A DNA stretch of 64,000 nucleotides from Pelobates cultripes (Eukaryota > Chordata > Amphibia > Anura > Pelobatidae): contig OW240913.1 of the NCBI GenBank assembly GCA_933207985.1, positions 102,763,097-102,827,096 on the forward strand, given 5' to 3'. Position numbers and translations under genes: made by a program. A model generated the notes under the pieces. The model did not search any database and had not been told where the DNA came from. It was given only the letters and a program-made list of their open reading frames with translations. This document shows positions 1-11,799 of the stretch, in pieces (positions within the stretch are counted from its first letter, which is position 1; each line of letters starts with the position of its first letter).

Positions 1-2356
1 CTGATAAGAGGAATTACATTGGCCTTCATTGTATTCTCTGGGTCTTTCACTATATTGATTCCAAGATATATAAATCCCTTTTTTTCCCATTTAAAGGCAA
101 AATGTTCTTTTAGCTGTTGCAACTCTTTTCCTTCCATATAAAAGGGTAATGCCAATGTTTTTTGAACGTTAAGTTTATAATTTGATCAATAACTATATCT
201 TTCAATTACTTGCATAGTAGCTGGCACTGACTTACTTGGGTTGGTTAGCGTTATCAAAGTATCATCGGCATATTGACTTATCTTGAAATCTTTATCCCTT
301 TTTTTAAACCCAGTTATATCCATATTATTACGTATTTCGTGTGCTAAGGGTTCAGCCGTTAGGATATACAATAGTGGGGAGAGCGGGCATCCTTGTCGGG
401 TACCATTTGATAGCATAAACCACTCTGACTTAATCCCTCCTCCTACTATCCTGCTAGATGGTGAAGAGTAGCAGGCCATTATCGCCGAAAGAATCTGGCT
501 AGAAAATCCAAAAGCTTTTAACGTTGAGTACATAAAATTCCAGCCGACCCTATCGAATGCCTTTTCTCCGTCTAAGGCCATCGCTAAGAAAGGGGTTTTA
601 TTCTCATGGATCTTAGTAAATATATTTAATATCCTCCTAATATGATTAGAGGACGCTCTTACTGGTATAAAACCCACCTGATCCTCGGCAATCAAGAAAG
701 AAATTATATTCTTGATTCTTTTCGCAATGATTGAGGCATACATTTTATAGTCATTATTTAATAGGGCAATAGGTCGATAATTAGTCATTTCTTCTGGGTT
801 TTTATTATTCTTTAGAATAGGAGTAATATTGGCTACCAACATTTCCTTAGGTAATTTACCAGTATTAATCGCTAAATTATAACATTCTACCAACCCCTGA
901 GCCAGTCTATCCTTATACATTTTAAAAAAAGAATCCGTAAACCCATCTGGGCCTGGCGCCTTATTTTCTTTCATAGTATCTATCGAGTCAGTAACTTCTT
1001 GTAGAGATATCTCTGCATTTAGTTGATCTAATTGTAGCTCGTTAAGTCTAGGGATATGAATACTCAAGAAATAGTTATTTATATCCTCTTGGGATGATAT
1101 CGTCGGTAGATTATATAGATTATAATAATAATCTCTAAATACCATTCCAATTTTCTTAGGATCTAATATAGTATCATTTCCCTGTTTTATTTTTGTAATT
1201 AGTTTATTTTTTTGTCGATTCTTCACTTTATTGGTAAGAATCTTATCAGCCTTATTCCCCCTATAATAGTAGTTCATCCTCATAATCTGTAAATTTCTGT
1301 TTATTCTAGACATCAAAATTTAATAAATTTTATTTTCTATGATCCTGATCTGATTTGACATAGTTCTTACAGGGGCAGCGGTATTTTCCTTATAACATTC
1401 ACTCAATTCAATATATAGACCAGATAAAGATTCTTGTCTATTTTTCCTATCTTTTGCTTCTAGACTAATTAGGTGGCCCCTGATGACGCTTTTAAATTTA
1501 TATCAGGAGACACTTCATTATTGTCATTATCCTTCCAATACATGTCTTTCTCCTTAGCAATCTGTTCCCTATTCACTTTAGAGATTAATAGCTTATTATT
1601 TAATTTCCAATCTGGTCTTTGCTTTAAAATATTATTCTTTAGCTGTATTTTGTCCAAATTATGGTCCGACCACGTGACCGTACCTATATTTGTAGACTGC
1701 ACTTGTTCCAATAAGCTTCGATCTCCAAATATGACGTCTATTCTTGAATATGAGCAATGCGTCTTGCTAAAACACGTAAAATCTTTCTCTGAAGGATGAA
1801 AAATCCTCCAACAATCATAAAGCCCTTCATTTTGAATAATATTGCGAAATTTTGTTGCTAAATTAATAACATTTCTAGAGGGACTCTTAATCCTTTCAGA
1901 GCTTCTATCTAAGTTAGGGTAAATTGTCAGATTAAAATCGCCCATAGCAATAGTACGTCCTTGCTTAATTTTTTCTAATTGTGCAAAAAATTTATATAGA
2001 AACTGAATCTGAGAAGTATTCGGGGCATAAATATTCGCAATTGTATATAGTTGATTTTCTATTATACATATAAGAATAATCCATCTACCCATCTTATCAG
2101 TTTTCACATGCTTTATAGAGAGGTTTAATACAGATGAGAAAAAAATAGCTACTCCCCTCTTTTTTTTGTCTTTAAACGAAGAACAGACTGAAATAGGAAA
2201 ATCTTTAAAGCTGAATTTTATCTTATCATCTCTCCGCCAGTGAGTCTCTTGTACTCCGACAACTTGCACATTTTCTTTTTTTGCACGTTCAAATAATAAT
2301 CTCCTTTTTTGTGGAGAATTCAAGCCCTGTGCGTTTAGTGAAACAACACTAATCAT
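1..2356 (-). pseudogene. L1/Tx1-clade LINE ORF2 (endonuclease-reverse transcriptase), broken, runs off the window
   Basis: ORF2 protein of a non-LTR retrotransposon: it nicks target DNA and reverse transcribes its own RNA. Reading leftwards, the apurinic-like endonuclease domain occupies 2356-1469, starting MISVVSLNAQGLNS, with QETHW, the GDFNL motif and a C-terminal WSDH motif. The reverse transcriptase follows at 1316-186 with PGPDGF, NYRPIALLN, the catalytic region around ALDGEKAFDRV, GTRQGCPLSPLL and the YADDT active site. From 185 to 1 another frame continues with thumb-like sequence (KWEKKGFIYLGIN), so the element extends beyond the window. Frame breaks near 1475, a stop near 1320 and a frame change near 186 make it inactive. 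Domain order and motifs place it in the L1/Tx1 group; the exact family is not assignable by eye. Confidence 0.9.
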
Positions 2357-3900
2357 GTGTTTCTAATCCTACTTTTTCCTTCTCTTTCCATATTCTATTA
2401 TCTTATCTTCTAACTTATTTAATTGAGTTTTATCTTTCCTGGCAGAATGCGTCAATTTATGACATACCAAACAACATATAACACTTACAAAAAACACTAA
2501 ATATAAAATAAACATCCCTTAAGGAAGTGTGGATGGTCCTGTGATTAACCCTTTTTCACAGAGCCTCCAAATAGATCCTATTCGGGATCAATATTTTGAT
2601 GCTGAACCGCCCCCTTCGGGGAGTATTTTTTGTCACATCATATTGCCTTTAGAAACATAGAAACATAGAAACATAGAATGTGACGGCAGATAAGAACCAT
2701 TCGGCCCATCTAGTCTGCCCAATTTTCTAAAAACTTTCATTAGTCCCTAGCCTTATCTTATAGTTAGGATAGCCTTATGCCTATCCCATGCATGCTTAAA
2801 CTCCTTTACTGTGTTAACCTCTACCACTTCAGCTGGAAGGCTATTCCATGCATCCACTACCCTCTCAGTAAAGTAATACTTCCTGATATTATTTTTAAAC
2901 CTTTGTCCCTCTAATTTAAGACTATGTCCTCTTGTTGTGGTAGTTTTTCTTCTTTTAAATATAGTCTCCTCCTTTACTGTGTTGATTCCCTTTATATATT
3001 TAAATGTTTCTAGTCATAGAAAGTTTTCAAATAAACAATCCTGGTTATCCCGCTAACATAAGGCATCATACAGAGAGGGAGGAGAGAAAAATAAAAAATA
3101 AAAAATAAAAAAAAAGCTCTCTGAACCTAATTTATTATCATTATGAATTATGATTTCTAGACCATAATCCATTTCTCTCATCAATAAATCAGATCTTTAT
3201 ATATACTCTATTCTCTATTTATAATCATTTGTCCTTCTCGAGGTCTCTATCATCCACTTTCCTTTCTATCTATGACCAATATCAATATCTGTGAACCAAT
3301 ATCATTATCTTGTGATCATTATTACTTGTATGTTAATTTATCTAAAAAAAAAAAAGTATTTATCAATTCGTGCATCCTTCACTTACATTTTCTGCAGATT
3401 GTGAACATAGAAATCATTAATCACACTAGTAAATATCTGTTTCCCTTACTTGCCTTTAACTATTCCCCTTTCTCCCCTTTCTCCCCTTTCCTATTCAAAT
3501 ATATTCTTATTTCCTATTTCTTTTAAGTGCTCCAAACTTTATAAATATTAAATAACCTCATTTAAATGAATTTTCCAACTCCCATTTTAAATGCGCATAC
3601 TTATTATAATACATCTATATTTCATTTCTTCCTTCTATAAATCATTATCCCTCCTAATTCTATTAGTGATTTTTAACATATAAAGTGTCCGATGTGAAAA
3701 TCATTACAAGTATCTATCACCTCGAGAATTTCCAATTTATATTTTTAGAGATAAAGTAAAGGTAATGTCCTTCCTTTTTCGTCTTCTCATCTTTCTTTTC
3801 CTTATAATATTATACCTTCCAAAGATGTCTTCTAAGTCGGCGGGGAGAGAGAGAAAAAAAAAGGAATATCCTTTATACTATATTATTTATCTTCTCTCCT
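2357..3900 (-). other. Spacer between LINE ORF1 and ORF2, AT-rich, no gene
   Basis: This is the stretch between the end of ORF1 (3901) and the start of ORF2 (2356) of the minus-strand LINE. It is AT-rich and holds poly-A/T runs, but I see no coding region. A separate CR1-like LINE tail is inserted at 2657-3015. At 1.5 kb the spacer is long for an L1 inter-ORF region, so part of it may be further inserted DNA that I cannot delimit. Confidence 0.5.
2657..3015 (-). mobile_element. 3' end of a CR1/Rex-like LINE with TATGTTTC tail
   Basis: On the minus strand this reads into the C-terminal tail typical of CR1/Rex-type LINE proteins (RVVDAWNSLPAEVVEVN, then EFKHAWDR), followed by a short 3' region. 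It ends in three copies of the 8-bp unit TATGTTTC, seen as GAAACATA on the plus strand at 2657. Eight-bp tail repeats are characteristic of CR1-clade elements. The copy is 5'-truncated near 3015. A second copy in opposite orientation lies at 17652-17983 and is very similar. The precise clade is not certain. Confidence 0.7.
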
Positions 3901-4319
3901 TCATCCTTTATCTCCCTCCATTGAATTAATCTGATCGAAGTTCTGCTGTCTAAACCATTTTGAAATTGCCATAACATCTGAAAAAGACAGTGGCTGCATC
4001 AGGCATGGTCCACTCGGTGCCACCAGGGGTGCCATGATCAGGCTACCCCATGTGCTGCAGTCACCGAAGCCTGTGAAGCCCTCAGGGCTGCTGCAGCTTC
4101 TTGGAACTGGCGAAGCTTCCATGAGGGCGGACCGCACCGCCCGGGCGCAGCCTGAGGAGAGGCTGACAGGAGGGAACGCTCCTGTCAGCTCCCTCACTGC
4201 AGCATGGTCCGACGGGTACAGAGAGCAGCTGTCTGAGTGTGCACTTCCTGTTAGTCCGGCCGGGTACAGGAAACAACAGCTCCCTGTACCAGCGGACTAT
4301 ACACGGCTCGGCCACGCTA

Positions 4320-4770
4320 CAGGGAGGTAGGGGGGAGGGGGAGAAAGAAGGAGGGGGGAGAAAGAAGGGGGAGGGGGGGGATGAGAAAGAAGGGGGGGTG
4401 AGAGAGAGAGAGAAATAAGGGGGTGAGAGAGGGGTGAGAAAGAGAAATAAGGGGTGGAGAGAGGGGTGAGAAAAGAAATAAGGGGGTGAGAGAGGGGTGA
4501 GAAAAAGAAATATAGTGAGAGGAGGGGTGAGAAAGAGAAATAAGGGGGTGAGAAAGAGAAATAAGGGGGTGAGGGAAGAGAAATAAGGGGGTGAGAGAGA
4601 AATGGGGTGAGAAAGAGAAAAGGGGGGGTGAGAGAGAGAGGAAATATATGGGGGAGAGAGAGAAAAAGAAGGTGGGTGAGAGAGAAAGGAGGGGGGGTGA
4701 GAGAAAATAGGAGCGGGGGTGAGAAGGAGAAATTGGGAGGAGGAGAAGGAAATTGGAGCGGGAGGAGAGA
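4320..4770 (+). repeat. Purine-rich (GGGGTGAGAAAGAGAAATAA-like) minisatellite
   Basis: About 450 bp of almost uninterrupted G/A with scattered T, built from irregular copies of a ~20-bp unit, inside the hAT element. The reverse strand gives long Ser/Pro/Phe-rich open frames, which are composition artefacts. Confidence 0.85.
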
Positions 4771-4779
4771 TTGACATTC

Positions 4780-5030
4780 ATCACATACACACAGAAAAAC
4801 ACACAGACACACATACACAAGCAATGCAACCGTTACACACAATGCATCCCTTACACACACAGAAACACACAATGCATTCATTACACACACTCAATGCACC
4901 CCTTACACACATTCAATGCATCCCATACATACACAAAAACACACCTTGCAGCCCTTACACATACAAACACAATTTCACACAGTGCATTCCTTACACACAT
5001 ATCAGGACATCCCCTACACACTCCACCCCC
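4780..5030 (+). repeat. CA-rich degenerate minisatellite (ACACAATGCATCCCTT-like)
   Basis: Irregular repeats of ACACACA joined to AATGCATCCCTTAC-like segments. It adjoins the purine-rich tract and belongs to the same hAT element. Confidence 0.75.
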
Positions 5031-5639
5031 TGTGAACAAACTCATTGGTGGAACATGAAGGTGGACCCTGGGACCCAGACCTTGAGCTGTGTAAAGGACC
5101 CCCAAAAATGGAGCTGCTTCCCGTTCTCCCAGAACATTGATTTTTGTGACCACAGTTACAAACCGCCTCCAGAGAGCCTGTTCTGCACCAGGCCAGTGGA
5201 GCCAGACTGCAGCTAGAGCCCATCATCATCCTCATCTGGTTGTAAGTAGGCAATCTAGTATATTATTCGTGGCACTAAGCTCTAATTTACCTCACATTAA
5301 AGAAACACTATAGTCCCCAGAACCACTTCAGCTTAATGTAGTGGTTCTGGTATTTATAGCCTGTCCCTGCAGGCCTTTTAATGTAAACATGGCGGCACTG
5401 CAGCACTGGCGTTAGTTAACATGGTAAATCATACGGCTGGGGCATTGTGATGTCACATGGGGGGTGGCAAACTTTACTTTTGCCTTGGGCGGCAAAAATC
5501 CTTGTACCGGCCCTGGCTGGAGGGGGCTGTGTGAGCTGCGCAGTGTCCCATGGTAGTTAGGGTGCCGTGCGGCCAGTACAGCTCACTCAAGCAAACAGCT
5601 GATAAACTGGCCGCACGGAGGAAATGTGTATGTGTGACT

Positions 5640-5805
5640 TTCTGCCTGTGACTGTGTGTGACTGTCTGCCTGTAACTGAGTGTGTGACTGTCTGTCTGTA
5701 ACTGAGTGTGTGACTGTGTCTGTAACTGAGTGTGTGACTGTGTCTGTAACTGAGTGTGTGACTGTGTCTGTAACTGAGTGTGTGACTGTCTGCCTGTAAA
5801 TGTGT
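5640..5805 (+). repeat. 24-bp TG-rich tandem repeat
   Basis: About six copies of a unit close to TGTAACTGAGTGTGTGACTG plus TGTC, with the central copies nearly identical. It lies near the right end of the 3988-6132 hAT element. Confidence 0.8.
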
Positions 5806-6988
5806 GTGTGGGGCTGCAGGGATTTGTAGAAGGGTGGGGTTTTGTATTGGGACAGGAGTCTTTATAAGGGGGATAAGCAGGGGATTTGTGGAAGGGGTTG
5901 AGGGGGTTTGTAGATGGGGCAGTACAGGATTTGTAGAAGGGGCAGGACAGAGGTTTTGTAGGAGGGGCAGGGCAGGACAAGGGTTTTGTAGGAGGGGCTG
6001 ACAGCGGTTTTGCAAAGTTTACAAATTGTAAAAAAAAAAAGAAAACCTTTAACATTTTTTACAGGTTTTTTTTTTGGGTGGGGCCAAGCACAGGATCCGC
6101 CCCGGGTGCCAAATGCTCTAGGTACGCCCCTGGAAAAAGAATATGTCCTTGCTTCATAAGAAATTATTAATTTGCAGGGATACCTCCAAGAGTATCGGAT
6201 ATTCTTCTGACGTAAAATCTTTGTATATAATGCAAACGGTTTTCTTTTAGCCCTAGTATAATATGAAATATCCGGAAAAATCATGATATTAGTGTATGGA
6301 TCATTCAGTTTAATGAGTCTAGCTGCTTTTAAAGCTTGTTCTTTCATTTTATATGTCGAGCAGCAGATCATTACGTCTCTAGGCTCGCCTTGCGCCACAA
6401 AATCTGGTTTCATAATTCTATGGCATCTTTCCAGAGAATTCAATGGATTTGTCATTTGAATGCCTAATTGCACTAAGAGCTCCGTTATATGGTCTTGCAG
6501 TATATCATTATTAACAGATTCTGGAATACCACGGATTCTTAAATTATTACGTCGAGACCTATCTTCAAGATCTGCAATTTTGAGTTCCAATTCAGCTATT
6601 TTTTGATTTGCTTTTCTCATATTGTCTTCTACAGAGACTTGCTGGAATTCCAGAGCTTCTAATTTTTCTTCATTTTGCTTGAATTCTTTTTCCAGCTGTA
6701 TTAACTCCGTTTTAAATTCCATAAGACCTTCATGGATCCCATTCTTAATCTTATCTAATTGTCGCTCAAAGCAAGACCCAAGACAGCCATGCAATTCCCC
6801 GGAGCTACACTCCCCAGAGGCCAGCCTCCCTCCTGGCAGACTCTCCGGCGACAGAAAATACAATTTTTAATACAATTTTTAATAAAATTTGTGACAGAAT
6901 GCATACGTCAGGATGCATAAAAGCAAGAGAACGATCAATCTAAATACTATTTACCTGATGGCAGAGCTACCAGTTAGTGCACAAATAG

Positions 6989-9080
6989 TTAACCCCTTAA
7001 GACCCGAGGGCGTACAATTACGCCCTATTTTAGGCGGCTCTAAACGCCGCCGGGCGTAATTGTACGCCCTCCGGTCTTTCTTTACTTACCCGGCCGCTGG
7101 CGATCCCACACCGGCGATCCCGGTTGGGGGGACTCCCAGGGAGCCCCCCGCAGCACTTCCGACCCCCTGGAAGCCCCCCCGGCCATGTGAGAGTGAGGTC
7201 CTTGCGAGGACCCCACAATCACATGGCCGGGGCTAGCTGCCTCCTGCATTGCCAGCAGGGGGGCTGCCTATAATGACAGGTGGTCCCCCTGCTGGCTGAA
7301 AATAAAATTAAATAAAATAAATTAAAAAGTAAAGTGTAAAAAAAAAATATATATATATACTTAGATCATATATATACACATATACATACACACTCTAGGT
7401 GTATTTTACTATTAATATATATATAATTATATATATATATATTAATATCAAATTACACGTAGACTGATACTGATTAAATATATATATAATTATTGTTATA
7501 TATATATATTTATATATAATATAAAAAAATTAAATATGTAAATACGTTAAAAAATAAAATGTAAAAAATAATTTAAACAAATAATTAAAAAATATATAGA
7601 TGTGTGCTATTTCGTTCTAACTGTATTGTGATATTAATATATATATATTTATATCAAAATACACGCAGAACGAAATAATATATATATCTACATACATAAA
7701 TATATATGTATATATCACTATATATATACCTATATATAAATAAAAATATTTTTTTAAAATTATATATATATATATACACATATAGATTCACATACGTATA
7801 TGTATATACATATATTAATTCTACATATATATTTATGTAATATTTTTACATAATTACTTATCTTAATTAATTACAATTAGCGGGACCTGCCTGACAACCC
7901 ATGCCGAAAGTAAAGGGAATTTAATTTGGTAGCACTATATTTAACCCTATAACTTTCCAAGACACCATAAAACCTGTACATGGGGGGTACTGTTCTACTC
8001 GGGAGACTTCGCTGAACACAAATATTAGTGTTTCAAAACCATAAAATGTATTACAATGATGATATCGCCAGTAAAAGTGACGTTTCTTGCATTTTTCATG
8101 CACAAACAGCAGTTACACGGACGATATTATTGCTGTGATACTTTTTACTGTTTTGAAACACAAATATTTGTGTTCAGCGAAGTCTCCCGAGTACAACAGT
8201 ACCCCTCATGTACAGGTTTTATGGTGTTTTCAAAAGTTACAGCATCAAATATAAGGCTTGCGTTTCATTTTTTTCACATTAAAATTCGCCAGATTGGTTA
8301 CGTTGCCTTTGAGACCCTATGGTAGTCCAAGAATGAAAATTACCCCTATGATGGCATACCATTTGCAATAGTAGACAACCCAAGGTATTGCAAACGGGTA
8401 TGTCCAGTCTTTTTTAGTAGCCACTTAGTCACAAACACTGGCCAAAATTGGCGTTTTTTGCATTTTTCACACACAAACAAATACTAACGCTAACTTTGGC
8501 CAGTGTTTGTGACCAAATGGCTACTAAAAAAGACTGGACATACCCCATTTGCAATACCTTGGGTTGTCTACTATTGCAAATGGTATGCCATTATGGGTGT
8601 AAATTTCATTCCTGGGCTACTATAAAGTCCCAAAGGCAACGTAACCAATCTGGCGAATTTCAATTTCAAATGTAACATGCTATATTTGACCCTGTAACTT
8701 CCCAAAACGCCATAAAACCTGTACATAGGGGGTACTGTCTTACACGTGAGACTTTGCTAAATACAAATATGTGTATTTTATTGCAGTAAAAGCAAACCGT
8801 ATTATGACATTGACAGTTAAAATGTCATGTAGAACTAAAAAAATTAAAAATCTAATTTTCTCCCATTTTTTTCATATTAAATTATGTTTCATAGCTAAAT
8901 ATTTGATATTAAATGAAAGCCCTGTTTCCCCTGAATAAAATGATATATAATAAGGGTGGGTGCATTTAATATGAAAGAGGTGAATTATGGTTGGACAGAC
9001 ATGTAGCGCAAATGCCAGGTTTTGTTTACGTTTTGTTTTGTTCACAACGTGTACATTTGGCTCCGTCCTTAAGGGGTTAA
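6989..9080 (+). mobile_element. TTAA-flanked foldback DNA element, copy A (2.1 kb)
   Basis: It begins TTAACCCCTTAAGACC and ends CCGTCCTTAAGGGGTTAA, so the ends are inverted repeats carrying TTAA. The left end folds into a stem (about 7010-7077). A GC-rich block (7080-7280) and an AT/TA-rich block (7290-7860) follow. From about 7940 to 8830 the same ~100-200 bp modules recur in alternating orientation. No transposase ORF is seen. TTAA targets are used by piggyBac and Kolobok families; which of them mobilised this element cannot be decided here. Copy B lies inverted at 34278-36071. Confidence 0.85.
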
Positions 9081-10773
9081 ATAGTTAAAATTAGAACCAC
9101 ATATTACTATAAGGGAGATTCAAAACTTCCCTATACCCTTACATGCCATGCAGCACGTGCGAGCATATTTCCAAAAGTTAAACTAGTGACTGGACAGTCA
9201 TTGCTGTCTATTCGCTAGAAATTACATGTTCAATGGGATGGATCTTTAAAATAGGTGCGGGCTACTATAATATAGCGTGGGGGAGCCTTATGTCACTCCT
9301 GGCTCCCAACCATGGGAGGCGGGTGGGGGAACTAATTAGAATATATCTAAAGGGGGTGCTAGTGTCCTTGTCCTAGCCCCCACCCATGGGTGGGGGCTCT
9401 AAATAATAAAACAATGGAGATACCATTGTCCACCCCCCAATTACTGGCATGCCCACGCTTCCCCATCCGAGTGGCTTTGGGTCTCCAATCACCCAGCCTC
9501 CCCCATTGAAACCTTATCTAATAATAATAATTATAATAACAGTGGGGGGCCAATAAAACTAACATCTGCTAAAAATATATACTTACAATCAAAGTCTTTT
9601 TTCTTCTGCTCCCAAAAAGGCCAAATTAAAATCTAGTATCCTCAACGCAACAAATGAAATAAAAAATAAAAAAAACAGACTTGCAAAAAAGTAAATAAAA
9701 AAAAGATGCAAAAACTTGTATCTATCTTTGAGCCACTGCAGACTGTGGGAAAGCCCTTATAAAGGCTTTCTCATGGTATGTCATCTGATATTGCATAGCA
9801 AGCACTAGGTGAATGCTTCTATAGAGAAGCATTGAGAAGCATTACAATGCTTCTAAGTGGAGAGGTTTAACTGTGTCGGTGATTAATACTTATATTTTTT
9901 CATATTTAGGAGAATTAATGAACTTATTCTTGATCTCCCTTTTCTGCAAATCTGTCTGGGAGGTCTGCAGGTGATCATTCCATCCTTTAAAGTGTTCTTT
10001 GCATATTGTGGTGCTTATGGCTGATGAGGGATATTGGCTAACTTACAGATTTCTATATTAATCGCAGAGGTTGAAATGCCTGGTGCAATGCTCTGTCCAT
10101 TACCCCTGCAGTACAGTCACACAGCCTCTTTTCACTTCCAGGAGCAGAAAAATTTATTTCCCACCAGGCACTATATTAGTTTTTGCCTGTTGGGGGAAAA
10201 AGAGGAATCACTGAAGACTCACATGTATTGAGAGGTCCAGACACACCAGATCTAATTTTAAGTTTGCCTATTCAGGTAAAAAAATATATATCCATTTACC
10301 TTCTCCTGTGTTCCAGCATCAAGGTTAAATAGCAGATTATTAGATTATTAAAGGATTTCCAACATTATCACTTGTCCACATTTATAAAATATTTATTAAG
10401 ACTAATTAAGGTGATTTGTTTCAGTGTGTTAGCGATGAGTATTATCCTAGTGCTTACCAAACCCAAAGTCAAACAGCTCAGTCTGTTCTGTTGATGCAAT
10501 TCAGTTTGCGACTGATTCCAAGACTCCAACACTTGGCTTTATTAGTCTGAGCCACAAAAATAAAAAAATAAAAATTAAGTTAATTAAGTCCAGTCAGTGA
10601 ATAATACAGATAAAGTACTTTGTACTTTTGCCTATTATATGATGAAACAAATAAAAATTTTATTGTACCAGCAATCCTTGTTGTTTTCCTTTACAATCTG
10701 CACGTTTTACCAGGCATACAGCCACCAAAAAGACACCAATAGCCACCCACAGGTTTACCCGACCAGCAACACC
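9081..10773. other. Intergenic DNA with old repeat debris, no gene seen
   Basis: Around 9240-9560 there is a C/G-rich stretch with palindromic pieces (CCCACCCATGGGTGGG at about 9380) that looks like a decayed DNA transposon. A-rich runs sit at 9650-9720. The rest looks unique, and I can support no coding region. Confidence 0.5.
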
Positions 10774-11760
10774 ATGGGGGGCACAAAAAAAAAAAGGAGT
10801 TAACGCCATCAGTGGCCACGATGTTCCGGGCCCAGAGATAACAGGGGTGGCCATCTTTAAGCCAAGGCCTACAGGACTCTGGCTCAGACTCTGACTGCAG
10901 CGAAGAATCGGAGGGACAACAAGCACCGCTAACGAAACAAGACCTCCGTTGCATGCTACAGGAGGCCACCGCAAAAATTAAAATGCACACAGCAACAGAG
11001 CTCAAAAGGCAAATATCGGGCTTCAAGGAAGACCTCAAGGCCTTAACAGCACGTACCACCCAGGCCTAAATGCAAAAACCACACAACACAACCAGGATAT
11101 ATTTTACCTGAGCGACAAGCTGCAATTCCTGGAAGATAACTTTGAAGATTTAAACAACAGATGCAGGAGGAATAATATACGAATCTGTGGCCTTCCGGAA
11201 ACAGTACTGACAGACGTCATCTTGCCCACATTCCAGGAGCTATTTCAAACACTCCTACCGTACACCACAGCTCAGGACCGGGAAATAGAGAGCCCTCCGA
11301 TCTCCAGCATTTAACACCACAACCCCAAGAGGCGTAATTGTAAGACTGCTCCACTTCACCACCAGGGAACGGCTCATGGCGGTCACAAGAACCGCACCAA
11401 TGAAATATCAGGGGCAAACGCTAGCAGTTTTTCAAGATCTGGCACCCACAACATTGAAGAAGAGGAGACAACTCAAACTTCCTGGGTTACAATAGCTCTA
11501 ACCCAGCAAGGACTTAAGTGGAGACACCCATTCAAACTTACGGTCCGGCAAGGGGACCAGGAACACACCTTTCATCACCCAGCGGAAATTGAGGAGTTTG
11601 CCTCAACATTGGGCCTCACACTACAAGCGGCAGACCAGCTCAACACAAACACTAATAAAAGAAGTAACACCCCGCTCCCTTCAAGACAAAACACAAGAAA
11701 GAGACCGCCCCAGCAGCCCAAAGGCCCCGTTCAGGCCCCACCGGAAGATCTTTGCTCATA
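10774..11760 (+). pseudogene. L1/Tx1-like ORF1 remnant
   Basis: A decayed ORF1 of the plus-strand LINE. From the ATG at 10774 the frame breaks quickly. About 11110-11230 encodes a coiled-coil end and RRM start (FLEDNFEDLNNRCRRNNIRI, then CGLPE). About 11510-11760 encodes the C-terminal domain (WRHPFKLTVRQGDQ, then EIEEFASTLGL) and a basic Pro/Gln-rich tail. Several frameshifts and stops show it is dead. It probably belongs to the same insertion as the ORF2 at 13590-17030, although the spacer is long and repetitive. Confidence 0.75.
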
Positions 11761-11799
11761 TCCTTTCCAGGGAGCCGAAACTTCAACAGCTCCCAAACA

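Larger units (their letters stand above)
3988..6132. mobile_element. Non-autonomous hAT element, 2.1 kb, with exact 8-bp TSD GAAAAAGA
   Basis: The ends read CAGTGGCTGC (left) and GTACGCCCCTG (right), a hAT-style CAG..CTG pair, and GAAAAAGA flanks both sides (3980-3987 and 6133-6140). No transposase is visible. The interior is a purine-rich minisatellite, a CA-rich repeat, a 24-bp TG-rich repeat, and a fragment at about 5297-5400 that resembles the TTAA MITE arms found elsewhere in this window. Long ORFs here are low-complexity artefacts. The element interrupts LINE ORF1 and is therefore younger than it. Confidence 0.85.
3901..6863 (-). pseudogene. L1/Tx1-like ORF1 (coiled-coil RNA-binding protein), split by a hAT insertion
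   Basis: ORF1 proteins of L1-type LINEs trimerise through a coiled coil and bind the element RNA. The main part lies at 6863-6141. A heptad-rich, Lys/Glu-rich segment (about residues 40-110, ending IADLEDRSRRNNLRIRGIPE) leads into the RRM-like domain. A C-terminal domain follows, with ERCHRI, GEPRDVMICC and a Tyr-Ser-Trp-Arg-Tyr-Pro motif. The last ~25 codons lie at 3979-3901 (DVMAISKWF to a stop). The two pieces are separated by a hAT element whose 8-bp duplication accounts exactly for the join, so ORF1 was probably open before that insertion. It is upstream of ORF2 on the same strand, as expected. The true N-terminus is unclear, because the first ~30 residues do not look like an ORF1 start. 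Confidence 0.85.

Noticed and set aside
4082..4890. Overlapping Ser/Pro/Phe-rich open frames on the minus strand
   Set aside because: Composition artefact of the purine-rich repeat; three frames are open at once.
5474..6055. Pro/Thr/Ser/Gln-rich frame of 193 codons, minus strand
   Set aside because: Low-complexity translation of TG- and G-rich repeats in the hAT element.
7921..8675. Short frames in the foldback element (for example 8056-8325, and 35037-35303 in copy B)
   Set aside because: They occur in both copies only because the DNA is the same repeat; mirrored modules give similar peptides on both strands and there is no transposase motif.
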